Positions 26,030-35,170 of a stretch of 64,000 bases of DNA are shown here, piece by piece (position 1 is the stretch's first letter; each line of letters starts with the position of its first letter). Under the pieces are notes generated by a model. The model saw nothing but the letters and a program-made list of their open reading frames with translations. It did not search any database and was not told where the DNA came from. This DNA comes from Streptomyces violaceusniger Tu 4113. GTDB taxonomy: Bacteria > Actinomycetota > Actinomycetes > Streptomycetales > Streptomycetaceae. Location of the stretch: assembly GCF_000147815.2 (NCBI RefSeq), contig NC_015957.1, forward strand, positions 3,844,001 to 3,908,000, given 5' to 3'. The position numbers and the translations under genes were made by a program.

Positions 26030-26991
26030 GCGCGGGACGCCTCCTCACGGAAGAGGGACGACACCACGCGCAGCGCGAAGGTGGCGATGATGATCGTGCC
26101 GATCACCACCACGACCCCCGCGGCCGATGCCAGCCCGTACTCGTGGGCGTTGTAGAAGGTTTCGTAAATGGTGTACGGCAGGTTGGCGGTGTCCAGGCCA
26201 CCGCGGGTCATGGTGAAGACGGCGTCGAAGTTCTGCACGATGTAGATGGACCCCAGCAGGGTGCCGAGCTCCAGATAGCGGCGCAGATGCGGCAGCGTCA
26301 GGAAGCGGAAGATCTGCCAGGCCCCCGCCCCGTCCAGCCGGGCCGCCTCGATCATGTCCAGCGGGCGGCTCTGCAGCCCGGCCAGCAGGATGAGCATCAT
26401 GAACGGCGTCCACTGCCAGATCAGCGACGCCTCCACCGCGATCAGCGGCGTATCGGTGAGCCACTCCGGCTGGGGCCCGCCCAGCCAGTTGAGCACGCCG
26501 TTGAACAGCCCGTACTCGGGGTTGTACAGCGCGTGCTTCCAGAGCAGCGCCGAGGCCACCGGCACCAGCAGGAACGGCGCGATGAGCATGGTGCGGACCA
26601 GGCCCCGGCCGCGGAACTTGCGGTCCAGCAGCAGCGCCAGCAGCAGCCCCAGCACCACGCTGACGATCACCACGGAGGCGGTCAGCAGCACGGTGGTGAC
26701 GATGGAGTCGCGCAGCGCCTGGTCGCTGAGCACCGTCTTGTAGTTGTCCAGCCCCGCGAAGGCGCGGCGGTCGGGCCGGAACGAGTTCCAGTCGAAGAGC
26801 GAGATCACCAGCGTGGCCACGAACGGAAGCTGGGTGACCACGATCAGAAAGATCAGTGCGGGCAGCAGCGGCGCCCGGGTGGCCCACTCCCGGGCCCGGT
26901 TCCGCTGCGCCACGGGGCGCCGTGCGGAGGTGGGCGCCGCGGTCGGTGGCCGCTCGCCGCTCACGGATACTGCCGTCGTCGGATTACTCAT
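26026..26991 (-). CDS. ABC sugar/polyol transporter permease (MalF type)
   Basis: A 321-residue permease. A Pro/Arg-rich cytoplasmic N-terminus (about 1-40) is followed by six TM helices and the EAA loop EAARLDGAGAWQIFRFLTLP. It pairs with the following MalG-type permease; the genes overlap by ATGA, and it overlaps the binding-protein gene upstream in the same way. Confidence 0.92.
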   Translation of the reverse strand: MSNPTTAVSVSGERPPTAAPTSARRPVAQRNRAREWATRAPLLPALIFLIVVTQLPFVATLVISLFDWNSFRPDRRAFAGLDNYKTVLSDQALRDSIVTTVLLTASVVIVSVVLGLLLALLLDRKFRGRGLVRTMLIAPFLLVPVASALLWKHALYNPEYGLFNGVLNWLGGPQPEWLTDTPLIAVEASLIWQWTPFMMLILLAGLQSRPLDMIEAARLDGAGAWQIFRFLTLPHLRRYLELGTLLGSIYIVQNFDAVFTMTRGGLDTANLPYTIYETFYNAHEYGLASAAGVVVVIGTIIIATFALRVVSSLFREEASRA

Positions 26992-28337
26992 CGGTACTCC
27001 TCGCCGACCTTCTCGGCCAGCTGCTGCGACTTCTTCAATGCCGACTCGACCGATTGCTTTCCGGCGATGGCGGCGCTGATCTCCTGGGCGACCTTGGTGC
27101 CCAGATCGGCGAATTCGGGGATGTCGACGAACTGGATGCCGATGGTCGGCCGGGGCTGCACTCCCGGATCACGCGGCTTGGCGCTGAGGATCGCCTTGCG
27201 GGTCTCCTCGGAGAAGGAGCCGGCGGTGTCGCGGTAGTCCGGATTGGAATAAGTGGACGACCGCTTGCCCGCGGGTACGTTGGCATAGCCGAAGTTCTTG
27301 CCGACCAAGTCCTCGTACTTCTTGCTGGATGCCCAGGAGATGAACTTCCACGCGTTGTCCGGGTGGCGCGTCGCCTTCTGGACGCCCCAGGCCCAGGTGT
27401 AGAGCCAGCCCGAGCTGTCGGTCTTCTCCACCGGCGCCTGGACATAGCCGATCTTGCCCTTGACCGGGGACTTGGCGGCCTCCAGCGACCCGGCGGCCGA
27501 GGTGGCGTCGTACCACATGGCGCTCTTGCCCTGGGTGAGGTTGTTCAGGCACTCGGCGAAGCCCGACTGGGCCGCACCGGCCTCACCGTGCTTGCGCACG
27601 AGGTCGACATAGAACTTGGTCGCCTTGGTGAACTCGGGCGAGTCCAGTTGCGCCTTCCAGTCCTTGGTGAACCAGGTGCCGCCGAAGGTGTTGACCACCG
27701 TGGTCAGCGGGGCCATCAGCTCACCCCAGCCGGGCAGTCCGCGCAGGCAGACGCCGTTCATCCCCTTGCGGGCGCCGTCGACCTTGGACGCGATGTCCGC
27801 GACCTGCTGCCAGGTGGGCCGCTCGGGCATCTTCAGATGCTTCTCGGCGAGGACGTCCTTGCGGTACATCAGGAACGACGACTCACCGTAGAAGGGCTCG
27901 GCGTAGAGCTTGCCGTCCTCGGCGGTGAGCGACTGCCGCATCGAGGGGAGGACGTCCTTCTGGTCGAATGCCTTGTCCTTGGCGGCGTAGCCGTCCAGCG
28001 GCATCAGCCAGCCGTTCTTCGCGTAGAAGGGCACCTCGAAATTACTGATGGTGGCCACGTCGTACTGGCGCGCCTGATTGGCGAAGTCCTGGCTGATCTT
28101 GTCGCGGACCTCGTTCTCGGGCATCATCGTGAATTTGACCGTGATGCCCGTTTCCTTGGTGAAATACTTCTTGGTGAGCTTCTGCAAGTCCGCCATCTGC
28201 GGGTTGTTCACCATCAGAACGCGGATGGTCTTGTCGCCTGAGCTGCCGCCCCCCATACCGGCGCAACCGGTCAGGAGCGCGCCCGCGGTCAGGGCCACCA
28301 CCGGTATCCGGGCAGCACGAAGAGTCAGGACTGGCAT
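26988..28337 (-). CDS. Extracellular sugar/polyol-binding lipoprotein
   Basis: A 449-residue solute-binding protein of the MalE-type cluster. Lipoprotein signal with lipobox LLTGC (Cys at about residue 25), then the binding domains (TIRVLMVNNPQMADLQKL...TGITVKF; WMYD-type pocket aromatic residues such as MWYDATSAAG). The sequence resembles sorbitol/mannitol-binding proteins. First structural gene of the operon, 53 bases downstream of the DeoR gene. Confidence 0.9.
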   Translation of the reverse strand: MPVLTLRAARIPVVALTAGALLTGCAGMGGGSSGDKTIRVLMVNNPQMADLQKLTKKYFTKETGITVKFTMMPENEVRDKISQDFANQARQYDVATISNFEVPFYAKNGWLMPLDGYAAKDKAFDQKDVLPSMRQSLTAEDGKLYAEPFYGESSFLMYRKDVLAEKHLKMPERPTWQQVADIASKVDGARKGMNGVCLRGLPGWGELMAPLTTVVNTFGGTWFTKDWKAQLDSPEFTKATKFYVDLVRKHGEAGAAQSGFAECLNNLTQGKSAMWYDATSAAGSLEAAKSPVKGKIGYVQAPVEKTDSSGWLYTWAWGVQKATRHPDNAWKFISWASSKKYEDLVGKNFGYANVPAGKRSSTYSNPDYRDTAGSFSEETRKAILSAKPRDPGVQPRPTIGIQFVDIPEFADLGTKVAQEISAAIAGKQSVESALKKSQQLAEKVGEEYR

Positions 28338-28390
28338 AACGGGTCCAATCGAAGGGACGTGGGGAAGGTGAAAACAGCGGAGGAAGGGCG

Positions 28391-29152
28391 TCAGACCCTG
28401 ACGATCTGGGGGCCCAGCAGCGAATAGCGATGTGCCTCGGTCAGCGGTAGACCGGTGTCGGTCACGATCGTTTCGAAGTCCGAGACATCGGCGAACCGGC
28501 AGAAGCTGACGGCTCCGAATTTGGTGTGCACCCCGGAGAAGATCTTCCGCCGGGACACCCGCACCACCTGCGCCTTGACCTCGCTGACCGCCGGATCCGG
28601 GGTGGTCAGGCCGTACTGGCGGGATATGCCGTTGGCGCCGATGAACGCCAGGTCGATGACGAAGCCCGAGAGCATATGCGTCGCCCAGTGGTCGACGGTG
28701 GCCATCGTGCCGCCGCGTACCCGGCCGCCGAGGAGCAGCACGGTGGTGTTGTCACGGGTGGCGAGGCCGGTGGCGGTCGTGAGGGAAGCGGTGATCACGG
28801 TGAGCGGCCGGTCCCGGGGCAGGGCCTCCGCGATCAGTTGCGGGGTGAATCCCTCGTCGACGAAGACCGTCTCGGCATCGCCCAGCAGATCGGCGGCCGC
28901 GGTCGCGATCCGCGACTTCTCCGGCACATGCATGGTGGTGCGGAAGGCCAGGGTGGTCTCGAAACCGGCGCTCTCCACGGGGTAGGCGCCGCCATGGGTG
29001 CGCCGCACCAGTCCGTGCTGTTCCAGGACCCGCAGATCGCGGCGCACCGTCTCCTTGGACACCCCGAGGTCGGCGGCGAGCTTGCCCACATCGACGACGC
29101 CGGCACGGCGAGCCGTGTCGAGGATCTCCCGACGGCGTTCCTCGGCGTCCAC
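28391..29152 (-). CDS. DeoR-family regulator of the polyol operon
   Basis: A 253-residue DeoR protein: N-terminal HTH (EERRREILDTARRAGVVDVGKLAADLGVSKETVRRDLRVLEQHGLV) and sensor domain with VFVDEGFTPQLIAEAL, where the usual Asp-Gly-Thr-Thr is altered to DEGFT. GTG at 29152 is chosen because AGGAGG lies 6 bases upstream; the frame extends 18 codons further without family similarity. It is transcribed ahead of, and probably with, the binding protein-permease-dehydrogenase operon, so control is likely local. Confidence 0.87.
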   Translation of the reverse strand: MDAEERRREILDTARRAGVVDVGKLAADLGVSKETVRRDLRVLEQHGLVRRTHGGAYPVESAGFETTLAFRTTMHVPEKSRIATAAADLLGDAETVFVDEGFTPQLIAEALPRDRPLTVITASLTTATGLATRDNTTVLLLGGRVRGGTMATVDHWATHMLSGFVIDLAFIGANGISRQYGLTTPDPAVSEVKAQVVRVSRRKIFSGVHTKFGAVSFCRFADVSDFETIVTDTGLPLTEAHRYSLLGPQIVRV

Positions 29153-29429
29153 GCCGCACCTCCTGCCTTCTCTTTCGGCTTGCGTGGCAGTTTTACAAGC
29201 GTGCAACAGGAGTGGCCAGCCTTGGCACCGCAGAGATCGTGACTGTATGCGCCCGTTTCACAACCGTTATCTCAGCAGGTCGGAACGGATGAGGCAACGG
29301 ACGGTGAGGAACCCGGATGCCTGATTATCCCCCCGGCGGGCCCGATTCTCGCCCGTTTACCGAAAGAGGGCGTGAACGGAGCCCGACCGGGCGCCTCCAG
29401 ATACTGGGGAATGCCCGAACGGACATGTG
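29153..29429. other. Intergenic gap ahead of the DeoR-polyol operon
   Basis: This gap of 277 bases lies upstream of the minus-strand DeoR gene and downstream of the GH4 stop. It should hold the operon promoter (reading left) and the GH4 terminator. It is AT-richer than its flanks (for example TTTTACAAGCGTGCAACAGG), but I found no clean palindrome, strong hairpin or credible small gene. Confidence 0.4.
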
Positions 29430-30782
29430 CTATGAGCGGGCGAGCGCCCCGGAGGCATCCAGAATCCGGCCCGCGACCTTGACCGAGTCCACCAAGGGGT
29501 GAAGTGCCAGGGCCCGCAGGGCCGCGCCGCGGGCGATGCCCGAATCGCTGCCCGCTTCGGTCGTGGCCGCCTCGATGGCCGAGCGCTCCACGGCCTTGAG
29601 CGACAGCATCAGCCCGAGCTGGTCCGGCGCCACCGCGCCGGTCGCCAGCGGCCGCGCCCCGCCCGCGTCCACCAGGCAGGGCACCTCCACCACGGCGTCC
29701 TCGTCCAGCCCGGGGACGGCCGTACGGTTGCGCACGTTGAGGATCAGCGTGGTGCGCTCATCGCGGGCGATGGCCCGCATGATGGCGAGCGCGATCCGGT
29801 CGTAGCCGCCGCCGTCCAGATCGCAGGAGTCGCGCTCCCAGCCGCCGGTGGCCTCGCGGCTCTCGGCCATGTACGTGGCCTCGCGCTCCAGCCGGGTGCG
29901 CTCCCACGCCCCGAGCGCCCCGGGCGCGCCGGAGCCCGCCGTCTCGTAGAACCGGGCCTGTTGGTCGCGGAGGAACTCCCCACGGGTGGCCGGGGATTGG
30001 CGGATCGAGGCCACCGCCTCCCGGTTGAAGTAGTAGTAGTGCAGATACTCGTTCGGCAGCGCGCCGAGCGCCCGCAGCCACTCGGCGCCGAAGAGCTTGC
30101 CCTCCTCGAACGACTCCAGGGCGGCGGTGTCGCCGAGCAACTGGGGCAGCCGGTCCCGGCCGTCCACCACCACCCGGCGCAGCCAGCCCAGATGGTTGAG
30201 GCCCACATAGTCGTAGACGGCCCGGTCCGGGTCGGCCCCGACCGCCCGCGCGGCGCGGCGGCACAGGCCGACCGGGGAGTCGCAGATGCCGAGCACCCGG
30301 TCGCCGAGCACCCGCTGCATCGCCTCGGTGACCATGCCCGCCGGGTTGGTGAAGTTGATGACCCACGCGTCCGGGGCCACGGTGGCGATCCGCTCCGCGA
30401 TCCGCAGCGCCACCGGGAGCGTGCGCAGCCCGTAGAGCACCCCGCCCGCACCGACGGTCTCCTGCCCCAGCACCCCTTCACCGAGCGGAATCCGCTCGTC
30501 GTTCGCCCGGCCTTCCAGGCCGCCCACGCGGATGGCCGAGAAGACGAAGTCGGCGCCGCGCAGCGCCTCGTCCAGATCGGTGGTGGCCCGGACCGCGGGG
30601 GCGGTGGCGCGGCCCTCGGCCTGTTCGGCCAGGACCGCGCGGATCGCGTCCAGCCGGCGGGAGTCGGTGTCGTACAGCACCAACTCGGTGCAGCGCCCGG
30701 CCTCGTCCCCGGTGTCATCGAGCAGGGCCCGGTACACCAGGGGCATACGGAACCCGCCGCCGCCCAGCACAGTCAGCCTCAT
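29430..30782 (-). CDS. GH4 family NAD-dependent 6-phospho-glycosidase
   Basis: A 450-residue GH4 enzyme. These hydrolyse phospho-glycosides by an NAD- and Mn-dependent redox-elimination mechanism. Motifs: N-terminal LTVLGGGGFRMPLVYRAL (NAD), INFTNPAGMVTEA, the metal-binding ICDSPVGLCRR (Cys) and VGLNHLGWL (His). The CDSP/GLNHLGW combination is that of 6-phospho-beta-glucosidases. It is coupled to the upstream DeoR gene by an ATGA overlap. GH4 substrates are usually products of PTS uptake, whereas the neighbouring importer is an ABC system; the divergent PfkB kinase could supply the phosphate instead. Confidence 0.9.
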   Translation of the reverse strand: MRLTVLGGGGFRMPLVYRALLDDTGDEAGRCTELVLYDTDSRRLDAIRAVLAEQAEGRATAPAVRATTDLDEALRGADFVFSAIRVGGLEGRANDERIPLGEGVLGQETVGAGGVLYGLRTLPVALRIAERIATVAPDAWVINFTNPAGMVTEAMQRVLGDRVLGICDSPVGLCRRAARAVGADPDRAVYDYVGLNHLGWLRRVVVDGRDRLPQLLGDTAALESFEEGKLFGAEWLRALGALPNEYLHYYYFNREAVASIRQSPATRGEFLRDQQARFYETAGSGAPGALGAWERTRLEREATYMAESREATGGWERDSCDLDGGGYDRIALAIMRAIARDERTTLILNVRNRTAVPGLDEDAVVEVPCLVDAGGARPLATGAVAPDQLGLMLSLKAVERSAIEAATTEAGSDSGIARGAALRALALHPLVDSVKVAGRILDASGALARS

Positions 30783-31540
30783 ACGGTCACTACCTCCACA
30801 TCGGCCTCGCGGAATACGGCGAGCGTCGCCGGGTCGGATGTCTTGTTGGTGATCAGGGTGTCGATCCGCTCCGGTCCGCAGATCCGGGCGAGGCCGGTGT
30901 CACCGGGGAACTTCCCCGCGGTGGCGAGCAGCACCACCTCCCGGGTGGCGCCGAGCATGGCCCGTTTGACCGGCACCTCCACATGGGTGCTGTCCAGCAC
31001 GCTGCCGTCGGGGAGGACCCCGCTCGCACCGAGGAAGAGCCGGCCGACCCGAAGCTGGCGGAGGTTGGACTCGGTGAGAAAGCCGACCAGGGAGCGGTAG
31101 TTGGCGCGCACCTGCCCGCCCAGCAGGATCAGGGTCACCTGCGGGTCGTCGCGCAGCTCGTCGTAGACCGCGAGATTGCTGGTCACCACGGTGACCGGAC
31201 GGCCGCGCAGCAGCTTGGCGAGCTGGAGGGTGGTGGTGCCGATGTCCAGCAGCAGTACATCGCCGTCCGCGATCAGCTCCGCGGCGGCGCGGGCGACGGC
31301 CTCCTTGTCGGCCAGGTCGTCCACCGCCACCTCGCCGAACGGGCGCTCCTCGTCCTCGGTGGGTGCCGCCACCGCGCCGCCGTAGACCCGGGTGAGCCGG
31401 CCCGCCCGGCCCAGTTCGGTGAGGTCCCGGCGGGCGGTGGCCTCGCTGATGCCCAGACGCGTGGCGATCTCCCCGATGGGCAGCACGCCCTCCTCGCCGA
31501 GGATGCTCAGCAGCTTCTCGTGGCGGGTCTCTCGCAGCAT
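30779..31540 (-). CDS. DeoR-family regulator
   Basis: A 253-residue DeoR protein with HTH EKLLSILGEEGVLPIGEIATRLGISEATARRDLTELGRAG and sensor motif LLLDIGTTTLQLAKLL. It is the first gene of a two-gene minus-strand operon with GH4 and faces the PfkB/ABC operon, so it probably controls both. The ATG at 31540 gives the standard family N-terminus; the open frame continues 21 codons upstream. Confidence 0.88.
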   Translation of the reverse strand: MLRETRHEKLLSILGEEGVLPIGEIATRLGISEATARRDLTELGRAGRLTRVYGGAVAAPTEDEERPFGEVAVDDLADKEAVARAAAELIADGDVLLLDIGTTTLQLAKLLRGRPVTVVTSNLAVYDELRDDPQVTLILLGGQVRANYRSLVGFLTESNLRQLRVGRLFLGASGVLPDGSVLDSTHVEVPVKRAMLGATREVVLLATAGKFPGDTGLARICGPERIDTLITNKTSDPATLAVFREADVEVVTV

Positions 31541-31589
31541 GGTGGCAACGTACTCCAGATGAGCGAGTGTGCGCGACTGTGATCGACCT

Positions 31590-31617
31590 CTTGCATTCAA
31601 CACGGCCGAGGTGCAAG
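31590..31617. promoter_or_regulatory. CTTGCA...TGCAAG inverted repeat in the divergent gap
   Basis: CTTGCA (31590-31595) and TGCAAG (31612-31617) form an inverted repeat centred between the divergent DeoR and PfkB genes, a candidate operator for this DeoR protein. Confidence 0.4.
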
Positions 31618-31675
31618 GTGTCGCTCACGCCACATCGGCGCGAACAGGCCATGCCGCACAAGGAAAGGCACGTCG

Positions 31676-32803
31676 GTGAGCACCACGGCCGCAACACCCG
31701 ATCCGATCCAGCCGATCGACCCGCTCGCGGCGCTGCGCGCCGCCACGGACCCCGAGCACGACGTGTACCTCACCGGCACCGTGTTCCTGGACATCATCTT
31801 CACCGGGCTCGACCACGCCCCCGTCCGCGGCACCGAGTCCTGGGCGCGCGGTATGGGATCGAGCCCCGGCGGCATCGCCAACATGGCCACCGCCCTGGCC
31901 CGGCTGGGACTGCACACCACGCTCGCCGCCGCCTTCGGCACCGATGTCTACGGCGACTACTGCTGGGAGAGCCTCGCCCTCGGCGAGGGGGTGGACCTCA
32001 ACCACTCCCGGCGCGTCCCCGGCTGGCACTCCCCGGTCACCGTCTCCATGGCGTACGAGGGCGAGCGCACCATGGTCACCCATGAGCACCCGGCCCCGCC
32101 GCCCGCCGTCCAGGGCGCGCCACCCCGCTCCCGCGCCTGCGTGACCGCCTTCGAACCGGGCCGCCAGGAGGACTGGGTGCGCCAGGCGCACGCCCAGGGC
32201 AGCAAGATCTTCGCCGATGTCGGCTGGGACGAATCCGGCCGCTGGGACCCCGCCGCGCTCCCCGATCTGCCCTACGCCCACGCCTTCCTGCCCAACGCGG
32301 CCGAGGCCCAGCGCTACACCCGCACCGACAGCCCCGAGCGGGCGGTGCGCGCCCTGGCGGAGCTGGTGCCGATCGCGGTCGTCACCCGGGGCGCCGAGGG
32401 CGCCGTGGCCATCGACTCGCTCACCGGGGAGAGCGCCGAGGTGCCCGGGCTGCCCGTGGACGCCCTGGACCCGACCGGGGCGGGCGATGTCTTCGTGGCC
32501 GGATTCATGACCGGAACGCTCGCGGGCTGGCCGCTCACCTACCGGCTCGCCTTCGCCAACCTCACCGCCGCCCTCTCCGTCCAGCACTTCGGCGGCTCCC
32601 TGGCCGCGCCCGGCTGGCCGGAAGTGGCCGCCTGGTGGAACCGCGCGCTGCGGCCTGCCGACGGCACAGCGGACGCGGCCGAACTCGCCCGCCGTTACGC
32701 CTTCCTGGGCGAGCTGATCCCGGACCGGGTGCGCGACTGCCCACGGCTGCGGGCCCTGCCCACCATCGGCTTCCGGGTGCATGACAGTGCCCGACGGTCC
32801 TGA
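31676..32803 (+). CDS. PfkB-family carbohydrate kinase
   Basis: A 375-residue ribokinase-fold sugar kinase. N-terminal signature GGIANMATALARLGLHTTLAAAFGTDVYG and C-terminal catalytic signature DALDPTGAGDVFVAGF, with the catalytic-base Asp in GAGD. Likely phosphorylates the sugar brought in by the ABC system that follows 31 bases downstream. The GTG follows AAGGAAAGG. The about 25-residue N-terminal extension before the fold is unusual but has no recognisable motif. Confidence 0.88.
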   Translation: MSTTAATPDPIQPIDPLAALRAATDPEHDVYLTGTVFLDIIFTGLDHAPVRGTESWARGMGSSPGGIANMATALARLGLHTTLAAAFGTDVYGDYCWESLALGEGVDLNHSRRVPGWHSPVTVSMAYEGERTMVTHEHPAPPPAVQGAPPRSRACVTAFEPGRQEDWVRQAHAQGSKIFADVGWDESGRWDPAALPDLPYAHAFLPNAAEAQRYTRTDSPERAVRALAELVPIAVVTRGAEGAVAIDSLTGESAEVPGLPVDALDPTGAGDVFVAGFMTGTLAGWPLTYRLAFANLTAALSVQHFGGSLAAPGWPEVAAWWNRALRPADGTADAAELARRYAFLGELIPDRVRDCPRLRALPTIGFRVHDSARRS

Positions 32804-32834
32804 CGCTCCTGACCACCGCATCGAGGAGAACCCC

Positions 32835-34265
32835 ATGGAACTCGCCCGTACCCGGGCGCGCCGCACGCGCGGCAGAGCCGTCCCGGCCGCGCTCGCCGTC
32901 GGCGTCGTCCTGCTCGCCGCGGGATGTGTCCCCGGCACCGACGGCTCGGGGGCCGCCGGTGCCGGGACCGGCGCGGCCACCGCGATACCCGATCCGGCCA
33001 AGGCCGGAAAGACCACGCTGACCGTGTGGGACCAGGAGATACGCGGCGGGACCAACGGCGAGATACAGGAGCTGAACCGGGAGTTCGAGAAGAAGTACCC
33101 CAATGTGCGGATCAAGCGGGTCGCCCGGAGCTTCACCGATCTGAGGACCACCCTGAAGCTGGCCGTCTCCGGCAACAATCCGCCCGATGTCATCCAGGCC
33201 AACCAGGGCTACCCGGACATGGTGGCCTTCGTCCGGGCCGGGCTGCTCGCCCCCCTCGACAACTACGCCGGGATCTACGACTGGAACACCCGCTACCCCG
33301 GCACCCTGCTGGGCCTCAACCGGGTCTCCGCCGACGGCAACGACTTCGGCAGGGGGCGGCTCTACGGCATCTCCCAGACCGGCGAGTACATCGGCCTCTA
33401 CTACAACAAGGAGCTGCTGAAGGGGGCCGGGCTCCGACCCCCGCGCACCTGGGGCGAGTTCACCGACGGCCTGGCCCGGCTCAAGGACCGCGGCGAGCTG
33501 CCGGTCCAGTTCGGGAACCTCGACAAGTACCCGGCCATCCACACCTTCGGGGTGCTGCACGACCAGCTCGGCGCCGCCGACGCCCGCGACACCGTCCTCG
33601 GCCGCGGCGACGGCTTCGACAACGCCGCCACCAAGGACGCCGCGGCGACCCTCGCCGACTGGATGAAGCGCGGCTATCTGCCGGGCGGCGCCAACGGCCT
33701 CGGCTACGACGACGCGGCCAAGAAGTTCGCCTCCGGCGACGGCGCGTATCTGCTCACCGGCACCTGGCAGCTCGCCGACCTCAAGAAGTCCATGGGCGGC
33801 AAGCTGGGCATCATGCCGCCCCCGCCCGCCAAGGCCGGCGGCGACCCCGTCACCACCGGCGGCCAGGGCCTCGCCTGGTCCATCACCTCCCGCTCCCGCC
33901 ACCCCGAGGTGGCCGCCGCCTACCTGGACTTCCTCACCGACGCGCACGCCGCCGACGTCATGACCCGGCACGGAGTGCTGCCCGCCGTACCGGGCAAGGC
34001 CGCGGAACAGGTGAGCCCGGACAGCGCCGACGGCCAGATGGTCGCCGGCTGGAAGCGGCTGAGCGCCGCCGATGGACTCGTCCCGTACCTGGACTACTCC
34101 ACGCCCAGCTTCTACGACACGCTCGCGGCCGCCCTCCAGGGCGTGATCAGCCGCAAGACCTCCCCGGACACCTTCGCCACGACCCTGCAGAAGGACTACG
34201 GCGCCTTCATGACCAAGCAGCGCGAGCAGCACAAGGCCACCCCCGCACCGGCGGGGACCCGATGA
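32835..34265 (+). CDS. Extracellular sugar-binding lipoprotein
   Basis: A 476-residue ABC solute-binding protein: twin Arg-rich signal peptide with lipobox LLAAGC (Cys about residue 34), a Gly/Ala-rich linker, and binding lobes (LTVWDQEIRGGTNGEIQELNREFEKKYP, LYGISQTGEYIGLYYNKELL). Ligand unknown; probably an oligo- or monosaccharide linked to the GH4/PfkB genes. The ATG has GAGGAGA 6 bases upstream. It overlaps the next permease by ATGA. Confidence 0.9.
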   Translation: MELARTRARRTRGRAVPAALAVGVVLLAAGCVPGTDGSGAAGAGTGAATAIPDPAKAGKTTLTVWDQEIRGGTNGEIQELNREFEKKYPNVRIKRVARSFTDLRTTLKLAVSGNNPPDVIQANQGYPDMVAFVRAGLLAPLDNYAGIYDWNTRYPGTLLGLNRVSADGNDFGRGRLYGISQTGEYIGLYYNKELLKGAGLRPPRTWGEFTDGLARLKDRGELPVQFGNLDKYPAIHTFGVLHDQLGAADARDTVLGRGDGFDNAATKDAAATLADWMKRGYLPGGANGLGYDDAAKKFASGDGAYLLTGTWQLADLKKSMGGKLGIMPPPPAKAGGDPVTTGGQGLAWSITSRSRHPEVAAAYLDFLTDAHAADVMTRHGVLPAVPGKAAEQVSPDSADGQMVAGWKRLSAADGLVPYLDYSTPSFYDTLAAALQGVISRKTSPDTFATTLQKDYGAFMTKQREQHKATPAPAGTR

Positions 34266-35170
34266 AGGCCACCGCTCTGACCAGGGCCTACCGCCGCCGG
34301 GCGCCCGGAGAGCCGCGCGCCATCGGCTATGTGTACATCCTGCCCGCGCTGATCGTGTACGCCGCCTTCCTGCTCTACCCCTTCGGGCAGTCGGTGTGGC
34401 TGTCATTTGTGCACTGGGACGGGCTGACGGTCGCCACCCCCGCCGGATTCGACAACTACCGCGCGCTGTTCAGCGATGCGAGCCTGCGCGCCCCCTTCCT
34501 CCACGCGCTGCTGCTGCTCGTCTTCTACGCGGCCCTGCCGGTGGCCATCGGGCTGCTGCTGGCCGCTCTGATGTCCCGGGTCCGGATCCGGGGGATGACC
34601 TTCTTCCGTACGGTCCTGTTCCTGCCGCAGGTCCTGGCGCTGATCGTGGTCGGCGTGGCCTGGCGGTCGATCCTCGCCCCCGACGGACTGCTCAACGACG
34701 CCCTCCGCGAGGTCGGCCTCGGCGGTCTCGCCCGCCCCTGGCTCGGCGACTACACCTGGGCGCTGCCCGCCATCGGCGTCGTCGGCACCTGGGTCGGCAC
34801 CGGGCTGTGCATGGTCCTCTTCCTCGCCGGGGCCCAGCGCATCCCACGCGAGCTGTACGAGGCGGCGCGGATGGACGGCGCCGGGCCGCTGCGCGAATTC
34901 CTCACCGTCACCCTGCCCGGCCTGCGACCACAGATCGCGGTGGCGCTGACCCTGACCATCGTGGCGGGGCTGCGCAACTTCGACCTGATCTACATCACCA
35001 CCAGCGGCGGCCCCGGAAACGCCACCTCCGTACCCGCCTACGAGGTCTACCACCGGGCCTTCGAGACCAACCAGGTCGGCTCGGCCGCCGCCGTCGGCGT
35101 GGCCCTCACGGTCCTGATCTTCGTCCTGACCGTCACGGTCTCCCGGCTCGTGGAAGGGCGGCGGGCATGA
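34262..35170 (+). CDS. ABC sugar transporter permease (MalF type)
   Basis: A 302-residue permease with six TM helices and EAA loop YEAARMDGAGPLREFLTVTLPG. The start overlaps the binding-protein stop and its own stop overlaps the next permease start, a strict translational chain ensuring equal amounts of the two permeases. Confidence 0.92.
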   Translation: MKATALTRAYRRRAPGEPRAIGYVYILPALIVYAAFLLYPFGQSVWLSFVHWDGLTVATPAGFDNYRALFSDASLRAPFLHALLLLVFYAALPVAIGLLLAALMSRVRIRGMTFFRTVLFLPQVLALIVVGVAWRSILAPDGLLNDALREVGLGGLARPWLGDYTWALPAIGVVGTWVGTGLCMVLFLAGAQRIPRELYEAARMDGAGPLREFLTVTLPGLRPQIAVALTLTIVAGLRNFDLIYITTSGGPGNATSVPAYEVYHRAFETNQVGSAAAVGVALTVLIFVLTVTVSRLVEGRRA